DNA of 64,000 nt, taken from Dermatophagoides farinae. Lineage: Eukaryota; Arthropoda; Arachnida; Sarcoptiformes; Pyroglyphidae. Below the pieces are notes generated by a model. That model did no database searches and was not told the origin of the DNA. It saw only the letters and a list, made by a program, of their open reading frames with translations. Where the stretch lies: positions 3,535,501 through 3,599,500 of the forward strand of contig NC_134683.1 in assembly GCF_024713945.1 (NCBI RefSeq), read 5' to 3'. The number at the start of each line of letters is the position of its first letter. Position 1 is the stretch's first letter. The position numbers and the translations under genes are program-made. Shown here in pieces: positions 12,668 through 25,564 of the stretch.

Positions 12668-15600
12668 TCACATATTATATGCAACATATATTGGATCCAA
12701 TTGATCGGCTAAGAATCCATCTCTTAGATGCATTCGTTGTTTTTCACCACGAGAATTAATTGGCACAACACCTGGATCGACAACTACTACAACTCCTACG
12801 ATTAGATGATGTTCTTCCAATATAACATTCGTGACCATTGGTACCAAATCTAAGGCTTCATTTTCGTTACCATCTAATTCGACTACAACGACTAGTAAAT
12901 TTGACCATGTAAATACGGCACTAATAATTGATTTGAATCAAATATTTAGTGTTAAAAATAATAATCAATTAAAATGATCACTTACCATTCAGAAATTTTC
13001 TTATGTGATCGCATTACACTATTTTCAATATCGATCGGATGATAACGGAGTCCGCGTAATGTAATAGTCTCATCCAATGATCCAACGACAAAAACGGCAT
13101 CATGTAATTCTGCCAAAAATACAATGATTAATCATGATAATCGAATACAAATTTGATTACTAACCTCCATCGGCTTGTACCGATTCTGTTCGTCGTAAAA
13201 ATCCTAGATAACCAGTACGTGCATACGTTTGTGAGGTATCACCAGTACTCAATCGTGCATTAAAATGTTCATTGTGCATCATTTCATCACCGAAAACGGC
13301 AAAAAATCCACTCGAATTATGTGGTGATTGTATCCAAATCTGAAAAGATTCTTTTCAGTTGGATTCTATATTGCTTAAAATTACAATTCAACTTACCTCT
13401 CCAAGATTCGAATCACCACAATGTCCTTTTGTATCAGGATTGGCAATAATCACTTTAACACCAGGTAATAATTTACCCGATTCCATTAGACATACACTAT
13501 GTGGTGCACCACGTTCAACTAATGTAACACGATCATTACGTAAAGCTCGAGTATCAACATAAACAGTGGTTGGATCTGGTGATGATGCACCTTGTAAACA
13601 GAGGGCAATATTGGCACGACATCCAAATGATGTCGATACAGATCGACCTGAAAGGCCAAGACTATGAAATAATTTTGTAAATGATGAAGTGAGGCTAACA
13701 CGAGGTCGTTCTTCGGCAACAATAACGCATGTTCGTACACAGCTTAGATTGATTCCACGTTGCTAATAAAAATAGAAAATTAAACCATCATCAATAAATA
13801 ATTTTAAGAAATCAAAAACTTACTTTGAGTTGTTGAATCGAAGATCCAAGACCTTTGGTACATAATTCCATAACACCATATGAACAGAATGTATCTCGAA
13901 CTTTAAATTGGCTAACAGCCGTTAACCAAACGGCTGGATTCAATTCGACTTCGGATGGTGGTATTAAGATTGTATGATGACCTGAGTAAACACTGCTAAT
14001 ACACCATAGAACGAAACCAAGACCACAATAAGGATCCAAACAAAGGGCAATATGACGTGATGCATATAATTCGCAGGCAATTTTCATACTTCGACACAAT
14101 GATGTAAGACCAGCATGTGAAATTTTAATACCGGCCAACATTCCGGTAGTACTGACACTAAAATCCAAATATGCAATCATTTCCGGTGTCGGCGCCTTAT
14201 ATGGTTGATTCAATTTTCGTTTAGGGAGATCATCTGTATCCAATGTTGGTGGCCAGGATTTGATTTCAACAACATTATTTGCTTCTTTTGATTTCAGCAA
14301 TTTTATTACTGGTCCCGTTGATAATATTAATGAAGATTTTGATACATTCGCTATCATTCGAACAGTTGGCAATGTGGTCTGAAGATTTTGTGGATGTGGT
14401 GGTCGTATAGTAACAGGAACAACGCCGACCAATAAACAGCCATAGAATGCACATATCAGATCGATCCCAGGTGAATATATGAGAGCAACATGATCACCTG
14501 TATTTGGTTTACCACGTTCCATCAATAGACAAGCAATACGTTCTGCTCTTTTATATAATTGTGAACAGGATAATGTTGCTACTTCCATATTTTTTGAATT
14601 TAACAATGTAAATAACACATGATCTGGTGTAGTCATTGAACGTGATTTTAAAACTTCGGTTATAAAATTCTGTTTCCTTAGATCATTACTATTATCACCA
14701 TCATCCATTATATCACGACCTTGTGCTACGGCTAATCGTACACCTTGAACAATATTGCCAACCATAACTGATGCTGGTCCAATTTCACTATGTACTTCAC
14801 GTGGTTTCGGTAGATTCGTCACACATGTATGTGGACACATTAATACATTGACTGGATGTAGGCTACCTTCGATAAATTTTCGTTTAACTTCAGACAAGTG
14901 TATACCACCTAAAGGAGTTTTTGGAAGACAATTCGGTGGCACTAATGCTAGACAAAAAATTCCAACTTGATGTATACTATCCACAGCTTGTATTACACGA
15001 CTCATCCATTGAAAACTTTCATCTTCCGTACAATCGGGACGTTGTTCGGCAACAACACAAATACGTTCATCACGTAGAACTTTGATTGAAAATATTGCAA
15101 TACGACCACGATAGACAAATTTCATTGGTTCAACAGCCAATACAGTGGCAATGAGATCATCAGTATTATGTTTTCGTCCACTAACTTGCATTACACCATC
15201 ACGTGTACCACAAACAAATACCAATGCACCTGGACCCATAAATCCAAGTAGACCAGTACGAACAAATGTTTGTTCACTAAATGGACGACCATCCGAATTG
15301 AATGGCTGCATTTTGAATATACTATTTGTTAAGCCTTGTAATCCCAGATAACAACTACCGGCCGATGTTGTACTTAGACATATTTCACCTACTTCATCTG
15401 TTTTACATAAATGTGGAAGTCCATTCATTTTGACAACGGCTGCAATAGCTATATTTATATAAAATGATAATTGATGACTAGATTATAACAAATAAAAAAA
15501 AATACATACTTCCAGGCAATACATGGCCACAATCTTGTAATGTTAATGATGTTAATGAATTTTCATTATCAACACGAATAACACCATAGCTTAATGCCGA

Positions 15601-18600
15601 CATTGATAATACACCACGACCGGTAGCACCAACACCAGTACGGCCAGGTCTAATTAATAATGAAAAGATCATTTTAAAGAATTTAGTATCAATTAGCAAA
15701 AATATCTAAACCTACCTTCGAATCGAGATTGTCATTGCTTCGGGTGATGTAGCACATGGACACATTGCTTCAACTCGTAATCCACGGCTATGGAATACGG
15801 AAAAAAATTGATCACATGATGATAACGACCATGGATTGGCACCATCGGCAACCAATAGCATTCGTAATGAGCTAAGATTAATATCTTTATGATCTTTACT
15901 AGCCAATAGACCCCAATGCAGATCACGCGATTTACAAATAGCAAGTGATGCCTTAAATTTCGTGATCATTAACATCCACATAGCTGGATTGATTTTCATC
16001 AATGCATATGGAATGAATATGACATGCATTCCATTCAATATACTAGCTTGTACGGCATGCCATAAGCCAACTTCACGTTTAAAATCAAGAACACACACCA
16101 TAACTTCACCTTCGGAATATCCACAAGCACCGGTCAATGCACGACAATGTGAAATCATTGCATTACGTGATATACAGACACCTTTAACGGCACCATCTTT
16201 ATCTGATGTATATTCAATATAAGCAGATGATTCTTCTGATATTCTTGTTGGTGGTTGCCATTCTTTCGGTGGTTTCGTAAGATTATCGGTTATTAGCCAT
16301 GAAATTCTTGGCCACCCTTTAAACGTATGTATTTCACCGGTCGCTGTTTTTGGTAAACCTTTGAAACAAGCTTCCGATGTTAATGCATATGTTACATTAC
16401 AACTACCCAATAGAAAACCAATTTGTTGTGATCCGGCATCACGACGACTTAATGGTACTTCAATAGCGACCGGTATAACACCGGCAGTTAAACAGCCATA
16501 AAAGGCACATATAAATCCGATTGGATCATTATTCGGAAACACTAATGCCACACGATCACCAGTACGTATGTTCAATTCACCTTTTTGTCCAATTTTGTTC
16601 AGGAGATTATAAGCAATTTTACGAGATCTACTATATAATTTTCCATATGTTAATGGAGGTGATATTTTTCCATTCGTATCCAGTACAGTAATGGCCGGTG
16701 CTTTCATTGTAGATGTACCATAACGATTCAATGCTGCTTCAAGTGTACGAGGTAGACCCGGAGGTACCATTAATTGTTCTCCAATTGATGGTAACATTGT
16801 ATTTCCTTCTGGTTTAGGTGCCGATGGATCAACTTGATTGGCAGCTATTTCTAGATCCGTTTCATCGTCAACATAAAATTCAGGTAATGGACGTCGTTTT
16901 GGCCGTTTTAATGTATTCAATAATTGTTGAATTTTTGTCGATACTTTCCATTTGGTTGTACAAGTGCCCGAATCGATTTCATAATCCTCTGTGAGTTATA
17001 GAAATAAAAAAAGAATTTCGAATAAGAAAAAGTCAAACTAAAAAAAAAAAATGGTCAAGATAAAAATATTATACCGAAGCTTTGGTTATCATCAATTTGG
17101 TTGTTATTATTCAACATCATCATCAATGATGATGAATTTGTATTGGTTACATCGGGTAATAATCCAGGAAGCTGATTAATTGCTGATGTTCCACTTGGCG
17201 ATAGATTCTGTAGAATATCAGCCAAATGATTTACATCAGATATTTTTGAGCTAACCCTTTCTGGTCTTTCGGGTGGTATTTCCACTTTGTTATTACTTGC
17301 ATCATCATTAGCATATTCAGCCGGTGCCGGTGGTATTGAATGCAGATGTGATTGCTGTGATTGTGATCCATTCATACGATGACCACCAGCTGATGATGAT
17401 GATCCTATTGGATGATGATGTGATTGTGGTCTATATGCCTGATTCAATGATGATGATTGTTGTTGTTGTTGTTGCTTTGGCTGCTGTTCCATAATATTAG
17501 TTGGACTTGGATTTTTGAACATTGTTGGCGGTGGTGGTAACGGCTGTGATTGTATATGTGATTTTCGGCTATGTTTTGATGATGAATCTGGTGTTCCAAT
17601 ACAGATTCTTGTCGATGGTGATGATGAATGTTCGTGCATACCAATTACACGTGGCAGTAAAGCTGGTTGTTGTTGATGATGAGAATATCGTTGTTGTTGT
17701 TGATGATGATGACTTGTAGATCGTTCATGAGCAGGTGAGGAATGTGTTGATGTATCTGATGAATTTGGTAATGATTGATCAATGGCCATAAATGATGGTC
17801 CACGAAATTTTGATCCATGACGGCCAATGCCACGTTTTTCCCTTTCAGATGCTGTACTACTACTTTCATTCAGAATACTATCATCATCATCGGTTGATGA
17901 ATCGGTCCTTGGTGGTGGTGGTTGTCGTCGTGAATCAATTGGACGACGTCGATTCGGTGAATGTTGCATCTGTGGATAATTCCGATGATGATGATGATGA
18001 CCAGTAGCCATTACGGCTGATGTACGTTTTGATGGCATTGGCATAGATGGTTTTGGTTTGTTTTGCATTGCGGCCAAAGCTTGTTGTACAGCTTCTTGTC
18101 GAATTTCTATAAATTTTTTTCCATGATAAATTGATAATACGAAAAAATGGGTTAACAATGAACAAAATCATTTATTTGATGTGGGAAAATGAAAGAAAAT
18201 CTCACCTGAATGATAACGGCTTTCATGGCGAGTAACACGACGATGTGCACGTCGTTTGGCACGTGTTGATGGACTAGCAGCTCCTTTAATTAAATTATTG
18301 TTAATAATAAAAACAATGATGATTTTATTTACACAAAATTAAAATTTACCAGATTGTTGTTGTTGTTGTAGCTGTTGTTGAGCTTGTTGTTGTTGATTAA
18401 AAAATGGTGCCAACAATCGAAAACGTTTCTTTTCATAACCTTTTTGTGTAATGTCACCTATTAATACAAAAAAAACAATAATAAAAATGATGATTAAAAT
18501 CAAATCTAAAAAATAATAAATATTGTAATTGTAAATCATTTTAATGCAAATTCTTTGAAAAAAAAAATTGTAACAAACCATCATCAAGATAATCTAGATT

Positions 18601-19686
18601 ATCAATATTTTGATTGAAATCATTCGATGAATGTTTTGATTTCCACATTATTAGTTCATCATTATTATCATTACGATGATAATCATAATTACAATAATAA
18701 TAATAATTCATTTCCGTTTCCATAGTTCCACAATAAAAACACCACAACATCAAACGTTCGATTGATAGACACAACATCAAATGACAAATTTTTCTCTTCA
18801 CAAACAAAACTTTCTAGAAAACACAGCATTATTATCCATATGGGTACCATATGTGTGTATGTGTTTCAAACAAACAAACAAATTTTGGGAATTTCATAAT
18901 TAAAACATACACACATATATACTTTATGGGTGGTCAACACAAACACATGGTAAATTTACAAATAACAGTACATTATCGGATCGGATCGGATCAAATCTAC
19001 ATCTGGATGTATAGACAAACACAAACAACACACAGATCCAGTTTAGTTTGTATTTAATAAACAAGAAAAAAAACTACATCTAATGACAAACACACACACA
19101 GAGAGAAACAGTGTTGAATACAAACACACAAATTTCCAAGAAAATTTGTCCATTTGTCTATGCTGCATACACACACACACCCATTTGAAACAAAGAAGTG
19201 AATAAATGCTAATAAAATGAATATAATACACCACACACACCATATACAACATTAACAATAAAAATAGCAGCTTAATGAAAAAAAATGAAATGAAATGATA
19301 GAAAATTTCAATTACTAAGTGGTGGAATGCATAATGAAAATAACTTTGATTATTACACTATACAAGTGAAAGAGTTTGTCCATCTTTTTTTTGTCCATAT
19401 CGTTTCCTATATATATATGAAGACAATAAACGAGGGGATTGAAATAATGATGTACAAATGTTCGATTCGAATTTGATTGATCAATCATCAATCAAATGGT
19501 TAATTTGAAGAAAAAATTTCCTCATACTTTTTTTGAATTTATGATTTAGAAGAATGGAATGTTTTTAAAAAAAAACAGACAGACATAGTCACAGGACTTA
19601 CCTTCAGATAATTCAAGCTCTAATTCAGCCAATTTTGTTCTTGTTTCAGTTGGTAATTTATTGACATCGATACCTAAATCAGCCAT
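12668..19686 (-). CDS. DIP2: Disco-interacting protein 2 (DIP2)
   Basis: Conserved multidomain protein with two adenylate-forming (FAAL-like) domains; family members influence neuronal branching and, in yeast and animals, diacylglycerol levels. Eleven exons: 19686-19602, 18457-18350, 18283-18206, 18106-17075, 16988-15716, 15649-15510, 15448-13824, 13762-13397, 13339-13165, 13109-12986 and 12920-12668; all phases agree, giving 1752 residues. The N-terminal DMAP1-binding module reads KLAELELELSEGDITQKGYE across exons 1-2. Exon 4 (~residues 91-434) is mostly Ser/His/Gln low complexity. The first ANL domain starts after KIQQLLNTLKRPKRR (exon 5); RVALVFPNNDP and HVALIYSPGIDL are paired marks of the two domains. 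The protein ends DPIYVAYNM, as in animals generally. Intron 1 is 1.1 kb. Assignment is certain. Confidence 0.97.
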
Positions 19687-21537
19687 CGTTGGTTATTTTG
19701 TTGATTGATTTATTTTGATTAATAATACAATTATCAACCAAAAAAAAAAATTGTAACTTGAGTAGCCACTGTGCCAACACAACTAAAGATATTATAATAG
19801 TGTGTGTGTGTGGCTTTTCTTTTTAATTTGTAGAATCAAATTGAAATTCAATTATCCTTCTTCTTCATGATGATCATCATCATATATATTGTTTTTAAGA
19901 TTAAATCACATCGAATGTTGGGTATATAGTTTCTACGGATTATCGATGACAAACGTGGAACGTAAAACAAACACAAAAAGAAATTTTTTTTTTTTTTTTT
20001 TTGATTAATCGTTGAAAGACCGTTGTTGAATTGATTCGGAATGTTTCGATATTATTTTGGAATAATTTTTGTTTTCTAGGCGTTTTTTTTTGCCTATCGA
20101 TGATTCGATTCTGAAACTGGGCTTTTTTGAGATTTATCTGTAAAGGAACAACAACAAAAACAAAAAAAAATCAGAGAAAGATAAATTCATTTGTTTAATT
20201 ACGGATAAACATTTGAAACAAATGTTATTATTATTGTTGAGTTATAATCGATATATAATTGTCGTATACATCATCATCATAAACATTGATTTTGATAAGA
20301 TAAAAAAAAGTGATAAGATAAGATAATTGGAATGGAAAATTGGGATTTTTTTGTCTGTTTATATCTATCTCATTTGTTAATGTTGTGAATTGGAAAATGG
20401 AAAACAAATAAGCAGGTTATGATGATGATGAACAAAAAAAAATTTGTTCAAAAAACATACCCGGAAAAAAAATCGAACATTAAAAAATTGGTCAATGTTC
20501 GATCGAAATGAAAACACACACACACACACACACCCACTCTTTAACAATAGGCGTCAATCGAAATTGATCGATTAACCAATCAACAACAACAAAAAAAAAG
20601 GATGGGAATTACAATGACAGAAAAAAAAACTGGTATGGGGGGAAAGGAATTGAGCAACACTTTTGAAAATTGAAAAAAAAAAATTTTGTAAATTAAAATA
20701 ATGACGACTATGAATGAATGGATGATGATGATGAAACCGATTTCAATTCATTGTCACAATTCAATCAAACAAACAAAACACAAATATAAAAAAGTGGACA
20801 CTGTGTGTGTGAGAGAGAGAGAGAGGGTACCAACGACCGTAACTGCAGCAGTGATGATGATGATGATCAGGATTGTGACTCAGATGAAATGTGTGTGTGT
20901 GTATTTGGATACACACACAGAACAGCCATCTGGTTGTGAAAAAATGCATTTTAGTGGATTTTATTATTTTTCGAATATTATCCAGTAGTTCTGGTTTTTT
21001 GTTTTTTTTTCATTTTGAATTTCGGGTCGTGGTGCCTAGTCGATTATTTTTTTTTCAATAATCATCATCATCATCATCATCAACCTTCGTCATATGTCAG
21101 GTCAGGATCATAAAATTTATCATCAACCAGTATTATTATTCATTCATTGATAATAATCCTCATTAGTTACTATGATATTTATATCATCAACGTCATCTTT
21201 TCATTCTTTTTTGTTTTACATTTGACGTGTTGCCCCTTTACCATCATTATTATCATCAATTAGATTTAATCAATGGATCAAAATCAATTTTCAAAAGAAA
21301 TAGAATGGTGAGAAAAGAAAACACACGCCAAAAAAACCATATGCGCCATAGAACAAACAGAAGCAGATAATTAATTTTGTTTTTTTTCCCATTCAATTTA
21401 TATAAGATGATGATGATCAGATCGAATTGAATCAATGTATTTTTTGTGCATGTGTAATAGCAATAGTATTAATCAAAATGAATTGATCATGACAATGGTT
21501 TTTAACAACAACAAGTTTTTTGTGATTTAATCCTAAA
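19687..21537. other. Intergenic, divergent between DIP2 and an unrecognised membrane protein
   Basis: About 1.85 kb containing the DIP2 5' UTR and promoter. It carries CA, GA, ATG and T-rich tracts; frames of 62-95 codons near 20700-20990 are microsatellite-driven. No gene or RNA could be supported. Confidence 0.6.
20514..20533. repeat. CA dinucleotide microsatellite
   Basis: About ten CA units in the DIP2 upstream region. Confidence 0.9.
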
Positions 21538-22875
21538 ATGATCATCATCATGATGATGACAATCAACATCCAATCAATTTATTTTATGGTTTTTATTTAT
21601 ATTTTTTTAATTTTAAATTGGCCATCAATAATGGCCATTAATAATGATAATAATAATGACCAACGATGGTCACGATTTATTTATCCATCGATATCACCAA
21701 CAACAACAACAGCAGCAGCAGCAACAAATATTGATTCTGTAAATGTATTAGAAAAATCATCATCATTTAATAAACACCAGAAGCAACTTATCATCATCTT
21801 TGACAACAACAGTAGCATTGAAAATTTAAATTGGAAATCCAAATTAAATGGTAAAAATAAAACCAAAAACCAAAGAAAAAAAAATCAGCCCAATTCAACA
21901 ACATTGACCTCAAGCATAGCTAAATGTGAACAAAAAAAAAATGATTTTCATTGAATTAGCAAACAACAACACCAATAACAAGTGTTACCATTCTCATCCA
22001 TCAATGATTATTGATTGATTGTCGATTGCAATCAATCATAATCAATATATCAATATAGATAGATATATTTTCTATATGGATATGGATTTTGCTCATCTCA
22101 TTGAATGATCATTATCATTGATATAGAACAAAAAAAACAACATTTCATTACGACAGCAAAAAAAAATTTGTTTTTTTCTCTTTAATTTTTTTTTGATTTA
22201 GCCCTAATTTTTTTTTCTACTTCCGTTCTGTAGAAACGATTCAATATTTAATCGAAAATGACAATCATCATGTAACGTTATCTGTGGCCATAGAATCTTT
22301 TCCATCAACAAACGAAGTGGAAAATGATGGCGATAGTGGTGGGGGTGGTCTATCACATGAATGTACAATGATCATAACGATAATGGCCAGTGTTTGTCTT
22401 TTGTTATTTTCAGCATTAACATTTTTGTTAATTGTAATGAAAAGAAATAAATCATATGGTTTACAGTATAAATTACAACGACAACAGCAAAGACAAAAAT
22501 GTCGATCATTATCGGTACCAAATTTTTCCAGGTAAGAAAATGAAAAATGAAAAAATGAGCTGAATTTTTTTTTTAATTAATAAAACCTAAATAAATGTAA
22601 ATATTCCATGAAACAGATATGTTCCAGCAAATTTACGTTGTCCATCATGTTCATCATCATTGAAACCACGGAAATCATCATTGAAACCACCGACGGATTC
22701 ATTTCGTATAAAAAATGACAACGAAAAACCATTAGTGGCAACAATAAGTAGATCAAATACTGAACCAAATATCAAATTTAAACTGTCTAATGATGATGAT
22801 GATACAAAAATTGATATGAAAGAATTTCGAAGAAAATCAATCGTAACATTCAATGAAGCTACATTGATACGATGA
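21538..22875 (+). CDS. Unrecognised type I single-pass membrane protein
   Basis: I do not recognise this gene. Three exons fit together in phase: 21538-21850 (donor GTAAAA), 22234-22531 and 22617-22875, giving 289 residues. An N-terminal hydrophobic stretch (~residues 8-32, ending near WPSIMA) looks like a signal peptide. A low-complexity ectodomain follows, with a more complex patch at the splice (KLNETIQYLIENDNHHVTLS, containing an N-E-T glycosylation site), then a Gly-rich linker and a transmembrane helix at ~150-173 (IITIMASVCLLLFSALTFLL). The tail is basic (KRNK), contains CPSC and a repeated SSLKP, and ends RKSIVTFNEATLIR, giving possible phosphosites. The complex tail and clean splicing argue for a real gene; exon 1 and its donor are the weakest parts. 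Confidence 0.6.
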
Positions 22876-24145
22876 TGATGATGATGATGATGATAAAAAT
22901 GTTTGTCGATTATTCGATCAATCATCAAAAAAAAATATATCAATTGATCATCAAATATCAATAGAAATTCGATTGAATAGATATAAAATAAATAAAAAAA
23001 AATTCAAAGAGCAAATAAAAGAAAAAATCCTAGTGCGAATTACATGGTGATGGTTGTTGTTGTTGTTGTTGTTGTGGTTGTGTTGTTGACAACAGCAACA
23101 ACCATATCATACGATCAAATGTTTTTTTGGCAGTCATGTTGATGATCAGAAATTATTAAATAAAAAGAAAAATAAAAATGAATGAATGAAGATAGAAGTG
23201 GCAAATAGCAGAAAAAAAGTGGACATCCTTGATCATTGATCACTGATGTTAATGATGATGATGATGATTCGATGATCAAAGTCGTCGTCGTCATCGTAGT
23301 CGTCGTTGTCGACAATCATCAATAGTCACAAGTACAGAAAAAAAAAATTTGTTGCTGTTATGTATTAGGATAAATCTTTTTTTCAAATTCAAAGATCAAC
23401 ACTTGTTGTTTTTGTTGTTGTTGACAATCAAAATTGTTTCTCAAACTCTCACACAAACACACACACACACACACGTTGATGTAAATTTTCGAATCCAAAA
23501 ATTTTTTTTTTTTGGCTCTGAAATATATAAAAAGGCGTAATCTTATTTGATAATGATGAATCGATGATTAATTTTCCTGATGATTGTGTCTGGAAGAAAG
23601 AAAGAGAAAAGGGAGAGAAAGGGGGCAACACCATCATCATCATAATCATCATCATCATACTTATAAACAAGTGTTTTCCCAATCGTTATTTTTTTTTCTT
23701 CTTCTTCATCATCATCATTTACATCTTCTTGACTTTTTTTTTCTTCGTGTGTATGATGGCAATCGATGGCTTAGATTTCATCATAACTTTAGTATAAAAT
23801 CATATCTAGTGTATATGGCATGATGATACTGATGATGATGATGATCAAGTTTATTTGCTCATCGGCACGAATGATGATGATGTGATCACCATCACCGTCA
23901 TCATCATATCTCGATATTTTTCGTTTTTGTTTTCACAGAAGAAAAAAAAATTTTACTTTTTAAGATTACCAGCTTGTCATTTTTTCAATTCATTTGTGTT
24001 TGTGATTCATTCATTGTGGTTGACATTCGAATTGTTATTTTTATTTTTTTTTTTTTTTGGCTTTTGCTTTTCATTTTCATTTGTCTTCTTCACTTCTCTT
24101 CTTCGTTTTCGTTGAATTAATTTGAGAGAAAAAAAAAGAAGAATA
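22876..24145. other. Intergenic before PPM1K
   Basis: About 1.3 kb rich in GTT, ATC/ATG, CA and T runs. Frames of 60-86 codons on both strands encode Phe-, Ile- or Thr-runs and are rejected. It should hold the PPM1K promoter, but no element could be pinned down. Confidence 0.6.
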
Positions 24146-25564
24146 ATGCGAAAATTAATCACTAGCCGTACGATATTTACCAACCTTTCTATGAAGTTGA
24201 TGGGTGGTGAGAAATCGACAACAACAACAACAACGACGACGACGACGATCACATTATCTCGTCGTTATCTTGCCCGTATGTTATCCGATCCAGAGAATAA
24301 AGGTTCACAACAACGTCATGTTAATTTTGATACACTCGGTACATGGGATAATCGTATTGATTTTACATTATTATTACAACAAAGTATCAAACATGGTAAA
24401 CCAATTCCAAAAATTAGTGTTGATAATATTGGCCATGCAAGTGTCATTGGTAGAAGAATGCAAAATGAAGATTATTGCCAGTAAGTATAAAACTGATGAT
24501 GATGATTAGTGTTTCCACAACCATTGACCTGATTTGTATCGATTATAATTTCAATTCTATTCTATTCGATTTGTCATGATGATTGAATGAATGAATGAAA
24601 AAAAAATTAGTGCCATGGAAATCAAACCCGATATGATGTATTTTGCCATATTTGATGGTCATGGTGGTGATACTTGTGCACGTTTCTGTAATGAACATTT
24701 ACCTGAACATGTTAAATATTGGCTTGAACGTGGTGAAAAAAATCTGGAAATTGTTTTACAAAATGCATTCACTGAGGTGAATAATTCATTTGCACGTTAT
24801 CTTACATATACAATGAATGGTGGTAATGAACGTAGTACTTCCGGTACAACAGCTACTGTTTGTTTATTGCATAATAGTACAAAATTAGTTGTTGCATATG
24901 TTGGTGATAGTCGAATGTTTCTTTGTCGTGATGGACAATGTATTAAATTAACAAATGATCATACAGCTAATTTTAAAGCAGAAAAAGTAAGTAAATTCGA
25001 ATAATATAAATAATCGATATTAGAATATAAAATAATCGATTGTATCGTCAAAACAAAAAACAGGATAGAATAACCAATTCAAATGGTTTTATCAAATATG
25101 ATAGCCTTGGTCGTGGATTAATCAATGGTCGATTAGCAATGACACGTAGTATCGGTGATTTAGATCTTAAACCATATGGTGTGATTGCTTTGCCCGATAC
25201 TAGAACATATGAGGTAAGTCTCTTTTTTTTGATCGATTGATTGATTGATAGCTGATCATTGGATTTTTTTTTTTTTTTGGATAAATAGATAAAACATGGC
25301 CGAGATTCATTCGTTGTATTAACAACAGATGGTATTACCGATGTAATGAATGATCGTGAAATTGTAAATGCAGTGAAAAGTTGTGAAAAACCAAATGAAG
25401 CAGCCAAATTTTTAACTGATCAAGCATTACATTGTTCTTGTGATGATAATGCAACAGCATTGGTAGTACCGTTTGGTGCATGGGGTAAATATCGTAATCA
25501 TCGGCAAACATATAATCAATTTTTTAGTTTTGGACGTCAATTACAAAATAGTGCAAGGTTTTAG
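24146..25564 (+). CDS. PPM1K: Mitochondrial PP2C-type phosphatase PPM1K
   Basis: Mn/Mg-dependent serine/threonine phosphatase of the mitochondrial matrix; in vertebrates it dephosphorylates branched-chain ketoacid dehydrogenase E1a. Exons 24146-24480, 24611-24986, 25064-25213 and 25289-25564 give 378 residues (human 372). The N terminus is Arg-rich without acids, as expected for a presequence, but is interrupted by a Thr run from ACA/ACG repeats. After it, GTWDNRID and GKPIPKIS are specific PPM1K marks. PP2C motifs seen: [69 protein letters not shown] chose the ATG at 24146 over an upstream in-frame TTG. All metal-binding Asp positions appear present. Confidence 0.95.

Noticed and set aside
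24122-24145. Upstream TTG-initiated extension of PPM1K
   Set aside because: Non-ATG start in a nuclear gene with a good ATG at 24146 followed by a plausible presequence.
23564-24252. Several Phe/Ile/His-rich frames before PPM1K
   Set aside because: Reads through T, ATC and CA tracts in several frames at once, typical of satellites.
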